Shown: in pieces, positions 10,057 through 14,463 of the stretch
Layout: each line of letters opens with the position of its first letter
Numbering within the stretch: position 1 is the first letter of the stretch
DNA from: Irineochytrium annulatum
Lineage: Eukaryota > Chytridiomycota > Chytridiomycetes > Chytridiales > Chytridiaceae
Length of the DNA: 14,463 bases
Direction of reading: 5' to 3'
Assembly: GCA_027600665.1 (NCBI GenBank)
Contig: JADGJL010000746.1
Span: 1 to 14,463, forward strand
Notes under the pieces: model-generated
What the model saw: the letters and a program-made list of their open reading frames with translations, nothing else
What the model was told of the DNA's origin: nothing
Databases searched by the model: none
Program-made: the position numbers and the translations under genes

Positions 10057-10589
10057 GCGACGTGCCGTTGTTTCATTTTGATTTTGGCTCTGCTTCTTCT
10101 TTCCCTATATCATATATTCTTATTACATCACTATTTATATCTTTATCCCGCCCGGACCGCACTTGTCTCAATCTCTTTGTCTTCTTTCATCGCTATCTTT
10201 ATCTATATACTTTTACCGCGAATTATCTTCACTATTATCTGCAATTCTACTCCCTCACATTATTTACTGTTCAAATCTTGTAAACATTGCCCGTGTTAAC
10301 GACTTTGTAGTACCTTTGTACTGTCGCTTCCTACCGCGAATACCTTTACTTGTTAAGCACTCAAATGTCACAACGGTTGCTCCTTTCTTTCTATTATTGA
10401 TTTATCTTCGGGAAACGGCTTGATGATTTGGCGGGTGTTTTTATGGGCAATGACTCTCTTTATTATCACTGGATTGCTTTCACCTCGTGTGTTCTTCGGA
10501 CAAATGTTTTTAAAGAGACTCTTCTCTCATCCATCATGATTTTGCCCCAACTTGCCCAATACCTTATACTCTTCCTTACTTTGGAAGTT

Positions 10590-10612
10590 CGTGCACGTTT
10601 GTAATGAGGCTA
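10590..10612. repeat. 23-bp perfect direct repeat, copy 1
   Basis: This copy includes GTGCACGTTTGTAATGAGGC and is identical over 23 bp to 10741-10763, offset 151 bp. The intervening 128 bp are unrelated to the repeat. Confidence 0.9.
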
Positions 10613-10740
10613 TATTAAGGTGGCAGGCATGGATCCGCGTCCACAGCTGCGGGAGGCTAGGGTGGAAGACCCAAAGTCATTTTCTCGCCGCAGCGCGCCT
10701 ACATAAGCAGACGTACCTGCGAGCAGGCCGGTATCTTCTC

Positions 10741-10763
10741 CGTGCACGTTTGTAATGAGGCTA
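10741..10763. repeat. 23-bp perfect direct repeat, copy 2
   Basis: Identical to 10590-10612. It lies about 430 bp upstream of the start codon of the perilipin-like gene. Confidence 0.9.
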
Positions 10764-10882
10764 CGTGCATGTGAATTTATTTTTCCCACCATCCCACCTT
10801 CTTCTCTCGAATCTCGTCCCTCTGCATGGTCATCTCAGTTCCTTCTTTCGCATCATGACCAAATACAAAGATGATGAACCAA

Positions 10883-10905
10883 CCCCCCCTTTTTTTTTTC
10901 TTTTT
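10883..10905 (+). promoter_or_regulatory. C7-T10-C-T5 pyrimidine tract
   Basis: This homopolymeric C then T tract lies about 290 bp upstream of the perilipin-like start codon. Pyrimidine tracts are common in strong fungal promoters, where they can disfavour nucleosomes; the role here is inferred from position only. Confidence 0.4.
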
Positions 10906-11011
10906 AACAGCAACAACGCGTACGCTCGCTTAAAGTAAAAGTCTCGCGCATTTTGCACAACGGTGCACATAGCACGAGACGCGAACCCACGGCCACAGAC
11001 GTTCACGAGGA

Positions 11012-11071
11012 TGACGGCGTCGTGACGCTGTGCGCCTGCTGAATGCAGGCGCGGATGACGCTGGACTGACG
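11012..11071 (+). promoter_or_regulatory. Cluster of four TGACG elements around an 8-bp inverted repeat
   Basis: TGACG occurs at 11012-11016, 11023-11027, 11056-11060 and 11067-11071; the last sits in TGACGTCG, one base from a full CRE site. Between them lies GCGCCTGC (11032-11039) facing GCAGGCGC (11045-11052) across 5 nt. TGACG is the half-site of bZIP factors of the ATF/CREB type. The cluster ends 120 bp before the ATG of the perilipin-like gene, so it may be an upstream activating region or partly 5' UTR. Confidence 0.45.
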
Positions 11072-11190
11072 TCGTTTTACATGTCGGACAAGAACGACCG
11101 GTCCAAGAGCTCGTGAAAATCTCTTGCATCTCTGCGCAATTTCCAGCTTCCAACTTCGACCAAACCTCCACTTCTCTTCCATCCATCGAC

Positions 11191-12291
11191 ATGTCCGCCC
11201 AAGCTCAGCAACTCATCGACGCCGTCTCCGCCAGAATCCCGGCTGGCGTTAAGGACGTCGCCGCCCCGTACGTCAAGTACGGAACCGAGACTCGTGAGTT
11301 CTTCTTTTCGTCCTGGTGCGGTGAAGACCTTTGAACGGGGCCCGAGGGTGATAAGTCTCATCCGGGCTGATCTGCCATGGCCTGCGGCCTGGAGATAGTT
11401 CCGTGATCGATGGGGCGACGGGGGATTTATGGCGAGGGTTGCGATCTGAGTGCTTGGTCGTTGCGCTTGATGTAGCCTTACGGACTCGTGTATTCTCTTA
11501 CAGTCACCACCGCTTCCAACACCATCACGAAGACCGCCGAGGCCGTGAATGCTGGCGTCCATGCAGCCGCGACCAACGTGAACAACGCTGTCGTCGGCAC
11601 GGTCAACTACGCTGCCAACACGGCCATCGCTGGCAAGGTGTGTAGCATGTATTTACGTTGGAACGCGGTTTAATGGATTATCTATCTGGTTTCGCCGATT
11701 TGCAGGACTACCTTGTCCAGACGGTCGACTCGACCGTCCAGTCCTCGCTCGCGACCGCTAAGAACGTCGCTAAGTTCACCATCTCGACCGCTCGCGGCTT
11801 CACCCCGGCGCCCGTCCTAGGCCTCGTGTATGCATGCTGCGATTTTGTGCTAAAAGGAAACTGGTGTCTAACGCATCCTCCACAGTGACTACTCCGTCGA
11901 CACCGTCGCCGCCACCTCCTCCGCCGTCGTGAAGCGCACCTCCGACGCCGCGACCTACACGGCCAACACCGCCAAGGCGACGGGCCAGTACGCCGTCGAC
12001 ACCGTCTCGGCCGCTCGCGACCGCGTGATCCTGAACGTCCATCTCGCTCGCGACTTCGCGACCCAGAAGATCACCCACGTTCAGATCACGATCCAGGACT
12101 ACTCCAAGCCATACGTCGACGCCGCCGTCAGGATCACGATGCCGTACGTCGAGCAGGCTCAGGAGGTCGCGACGCCCGTGCTCAAGAGGTTGCCCGTCGT
12201 CAACAAGCTCGCGAAGAGCGACAAGAAGATCCAGGAGGAGGAGTACATTCGGGAGCAGCAGCAGGCCGCGCTCCCGGCTGAGGCTTACTGA
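11191..12291 (+). CDS. Perilipin/LEA-like amphipathic repeat protein, 254 aa
   Basis: The model is join(11191..11293, 11504..11637, 11706..11827, 11886..12291). Introns of 210, 68 and 58 nt have GTGAGT, GTGTGT and GTATGC donors and CAG acceptors; phases are 1, 0 and 2, and the GTATGC donor at 11828 is required to avoid a TGA at the last junction. The protein starts MSAQAQQLIDAVSARIPAGV and ends in a charged tail (KLAKSDKKIQEEEYIREQQQ). In between it is almost entirely Ala/Val/Thr/Asn amphipathic helix with 11-residue-like periodicity, as in perilipins, alpha-synuclein and group 3 LEA proteins. There is no signal peptide and no membrane span. Fungal perilipin-like proteins coat lipid droplets, which is the most likely role. 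Codons are strongly C-ending (GTC, GCC, ACC, AAG), suggesting high expression. The family assignment is by resemblance only. Confidence 0.8.
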
Positions 12292-12771
12292 GCGTGCTGC
12301 TCTCCGTGTCAATTGGGCTCTGTTTCTTGCCGTCGTTAATTCTTCTTGTTCCTACTTCGCCATGCGTTGACCTATATCTCCTTTTAATCCCCGCCATTGC
12401 ACCTCTTAATTTTATGCTTAGTTTTGCATATGTGAACAGGGCCATCCTATGGTATCGACACTCCCCTCGTTACTGATGTCAACCTCCCTTCAGACTTCAT
12501 ACATCTATATGTTAGAAACTCTCCTAACCCCGAAAACTTTCTCATCCCATAATGTTTGGCTTGTTCCTTCTTCATCTGGATGGACGATGTTTGCTTTCTT
12601 TTTTTATGGTTTTATCGGCCTGTCTTTTCCCTTGCCCGTTCGATGGTGGTATCCTGTTTATTTTTGCCTGTGGGAACACACCTGGTTTTGGGATCGAGGT
12701 CCCTCATTTTCTCAAAATACATTATTGTCGCTGATCTGCTGGAGTTTTGAGGACGGGCATCGTGGGCAAAA

Positions 12772-12857
12772 TACTTAAATAACAGGTGTAGGATAATGTG
12801 CGCTGTACTTGTTACTTAGATAACAGGTGTAATAATGTGCGCTGTCCATGTTACTGA
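12772..12857. repeat. Tandem repeat, two copies of about 40 bp
   Basis: Copy 1 is 12772-12812 (41 nt) and copy 2 is 12813-12851 (39 nt). Both begin TACTTA and contain ATAACAGGTGTA and ATAATGTGCGCTGT; they differ by a 2-bp deletion and a few substitutions. TACTGA at 12852-12857 begins a degenerate third copy. Confidence 0.85.
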
Positions 12858-13103
12858 CACAAAGAGGTACGTTGGGAAACTTGGAAGCTCCACGTTCAAT
12901 TATCAACTGCTCGTTCCTATCCAACGCGCATGCTGAGGAGCAGAATGCCCGCAAGCGCAAAGCGGCCGACGAAAGCAATGGCAACGAGGAAGCCAACGTT
13001 GCGGTTCATCTTACCATATGTTTAACGCTGCCGATCGGCACCTGCATGTGGAGTTATCTTCTTCCTCAATTGCCAGCGCGTCGAAAGATCAACTAACATC
13101 AAA

Positions 13104-13256
13104 ATGTCTTGCAGAGCTCAGGAGCTACAATTGCGGAACGCGTTGCATTATGATCTCGGTCCCCATGAGATGGAGCTTTTTGGTACACCGAGCCCGTGGA
13201 GTACGACGCCGACATCCAACAAAATGGTTGTCGCCAGTCGCCCGATAAGTCATTAG
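13104..13256 (+). pseudogene. Possible short exon or coding remnant, unrecognised
   Basis: The 50-codon frame from ATG 13104 has protein-like composition (RAQELQLRNALHYDLGPHEM...) and ends at TAG 13254-13256. The sequence TGTCTTGCAG at 13105-13114 would be a good splice acceptor, so this may be a terminal exon rather than a whole gene. About 130 bp upstream another frame (near 12925-13000) contains a charged stretch, AHAEEQNARKRKAADESNGN. I could not join the two into a convincing gene. It may be a decayed gene or chance. Confidence 0.25.
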
Positions 13257-13454
13257 GTTGACGTAGAGATTGGAATTACGGTCAAGTTGCCGTCAAGTTG
13301 CTCGCAACACTGGACCGACCTCCCAGATGCCAAAAAACTTGATTGCGGTTGCATGCAAAATTACTGTTGGGACCTGCCTAAATTGTTAGCGATTGCCATC
13401 TATTGATAGAGCCAGCTCGCTCAACCGTCACCAACTCCAATTTGGGTGGGCGCA

Positions 13455-13571
13455 ATGTCCGAAACACTTGAGGTCGTCAAAAGTCATGTCAACAGCACCC
13501 ATTCGCGAGGAGAGCATCGTCCTAGAGGATGGCAGTACCGTCCGGACAAAGACGGAAGCAGATGGGATTAA
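13455..13571 (+). promoter_or_regulatory. Upstream ATG and 38-codon overlapping ORF
   Basis: An ATG at 13455, 31 nt before the main start of the Tat-SF1-like gene and out of frame with it, opens a 38-codon frame. It overlaps the main start and its TAA stop is the last three bases of exon 1 (13569-13571). If the transcript begins upstream of 13455, ribosomes would have to leak past this ATG to reach the main start. Confidence 0.4.
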
Positions 13572-14463
13572 GTAAGCTCTCTGTACTATTCCTGGACGTG
13601 TCGCTTATGCGCACTGGCTGTGGAGGTCGACTTCGCAACTGTCCCGCACTTTGGAGCGTCGCCCCTTGCTTGTGCAGTCACTTTGAGCATGTGGTATTGA
13701 TTGCTTCACCTAGATATCAATGGGATGAAGCAAAACGCGCGTGGTTTCCAATGGTAGGAGAACGCGTTCGAATTATTATGCTAAATGCTCTCATTGCGTT
13801 CCCTCGATCTTTTCGTCACTTACGCGTAAAAACAGTTCGACGAGAGCCTGATTCAGTCACAGCAGTCGGCGTACAGCGTGCCCGGGGTGGACGAAACGGT
13901 AAACGCCTGCAATACCTCATAGTATTTTTCGGATGCACGACGATTTTTGATACCTTAATACTGACGCGTTATTGGTCCTTTCCTTCAAACAGGCAGTGAT
14001 TCAGCCCAAAGGACCGAAACGGAAAGTCTACACAATGGACGAGGAAGTGAGAAAGCCTTGTTGGCAATGAGCTCCACTAATCTACGTTTTTTTATGTGCA
14101 GCCCAACAAGAAGCCCAAACCCAATGCCGAGCCCAAGAAACCCCGCCCGATAACCTCCATTTACGTACAAAACCTGCCCTCCGACGCCACGCACGAAGAA
14201 ATCCAATCCACATTCGAGAAATATGGCATCTTGATGGAGGACCTCTCGACGGGCAAATCCCGCATTAAGCTCTATACGGATACGAACGGCCACTTTAAAG
14301 GCGATGCGCTCATCACTTATTTTAAGGAGGAGAGTGTCCAGCTTGCGATTGACATGATGGACGATTGCGAGTTCCGGTATGGGAGCGGGAAGATTAAGGT
14401 GTCGAAGGCGGAGTTTAAGGAGAAGGAGAAGGTGGAGGGTGGGAGCGCGGGCGGTGGGGTAGG
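13486..14463 (+). CDS. CUS2: Tat-SF1/Cus2-like U2 snRNP splicing factor, 5' part
   Basis: The model is join(13486..13571, 13714..13753, 13836..13898, 13993..14046, 14102..>14463), 201 codons so far. Introns of 142, 82, 94 and 55 nt keep frame. The start is the first in-frame ATG (MSTAPIREES). The short second exon gives YQWDEAKRAWFPM, which fuses to FDESLIQSQQSAYSVPGVDE; this reproduces the W-D-x-x-K-x-A-W-F-P motif of HTATSF1/Cus2 N-termini. An RRM follows: RNP2 IYVQNL at residues 101-106, RNP1 KGDALITY at 147-154, with GILMEDLSTGKSRIKLY and the Tat-SF1-like KGD variant of RNP1. Family members bind the U2 snRNP subunit SF3B1 through a second, UHM-type RRM and help U2 snRNA folding and prespliceosome assembly; that second RRM would lie beyond the window. 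The symbol follows the yeast homologue. Confidence 0.9.

Larger units (their letters stand above)
10057..11190. promoter_or_regulatory. 1.1-kb intergenic region: cyclin 3' end, then upstream region of the perilipin-like gene
   Basis: The first 300 bp are T-rich with TATATA-like elements and read as the 3' UTR and terminator of the cyclin gene. The rest contains a 23-bp direct repeat, a C7-T10 pyrimidine tract at 10883-10899, a set of TGACG elements with an inverted repeat at 11012-11071, and a CT-rich leader just before the ATG at 11191. No convincing exon or RNA gene was seen on either strand. Confidence 0.5.
12292..13485. other. 1.2-kb intergenic region between the perilipin-like and Tat-SF1-like genes
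   Basis: The first 450 bp are T-rich and should include the 3' UTR of the perilipin-like gene. A tandem repeat follows at 12772-12857. From about 12860 to 13256 there are short frames with some protein-like composition but no coherent gene. The last 200 bp should hold the promoter of the Tat-SF1-like gene, with an upstream ATG at 13455. No RNA gene was seen. Confidence 0.5.

Noticed and set aside
10613..10740. Possible tRNA or other small structured RNA between the 23-bp repeats
   Set aside because: I found no cloverleaf, no A-box/B-box pair and no CCA-type acceptor on either strand, only very short palindromes.
11800..12312. Minus-strand 170-codon frame opposite the last exon of the perilipin-like gene
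   Set aside because: Leu/Arg/Asp/Gly/Val-rich composition is the expected antisense of strongly C-biased Ala/Val/Thr codons; the spliced plus-strand gene explains the sequence.
12449..12778. Plus-strand 109-codon frame with Trp/Phe-rich, membrane-like composition
   Set aside because: It lies in T-rich 3' UTR sequence with two other overlapping frames of the same kind; T-rich DNA gives Phe/Leu/Trp codons by chance.
1..14463. A defence system, CRISPR array, biosynthetic cluster or transposon
   Set aside because: No repeat-spacer array, transposase, reverse transcriptase, terminal inverted repeats or clustered biosynthetic enzymes are visible; the spliced genes are ordinary fungal nuclear genes.

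Overview
The window looks like nuclear DNA of a filamentous fungus. A basidiomycete is my best guess, from the gene families, the codon use and the many short phase-consistent GT-AG introns (44-70 nt for most, up to 210 nt). There are six protein-coding genes, all but one of them spliced, and no RNA gene, CRISPR array, prokaryotic operon or complete mobile element that I can support. All exon structures were read by eye from frame continuity and splice-site consensus, without transcripts.

Layout from left to right. (1) Minus strand, 4935 to beyond position 1: a very large five-exon gene of at least 1576 residues. It has a helical, HEAT/ARM-like N-terminal half and a long charged disordered tail; it runs off the left edge and its last exon is one uninterrupted frame of about 2.5 kb. 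I cannot name it. (2) Plus strand, 5267-7362: a three-exon, 582-residue protein with three AT-hook-like motifs, probably chromatin-associated. (3) Minus strand, 7675-8850: a single-exon MYND zinc-finger protein. (4) Plus strand, 9288-10056: a two-exon cyclin of the fungal Pcl/Pho80-like type. (5) Plus strand, 11191-12291: a four-exon, 254-residue protein of amphipathic 11-residue-type repeats, resembling perilipin-like lipid-droplet coat proteins, with strongly C-biased codons and a pyrimidine-rich leader that suggest high expression. (6) Plus strand, 13486 to beyond 14463: the 5' part of a Tat-SF1/Cus2-like splicing factor, in five exons, cut by the right edge inside or just after its first RRM.

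Genes 1/2 and 3/4 are divergent pairs that share short upstream regions (about 330 and 440 bp); genes 2 and 3 converge. The two long intergenic stretches (10057-11190 and 12292-13485) hold a 23-bp direct repeat 151 bp apart, a cluster of TGACG elements with a perfect inverted repeat, a two-copy tandem repeat of about 40 bp, and weak traces of short coding sequence. The genes do not form an obvious pathway; this reads as ordinary fungal housekeeping and regulatory sequence. The items most worth a second look are the unnamed giant protein with its candidate dynein-light-chain, PP1 and CDK motifs, the AT-hook protein with an unfamiliar N-terminal block, and the perilipin-like gene with its promoter.
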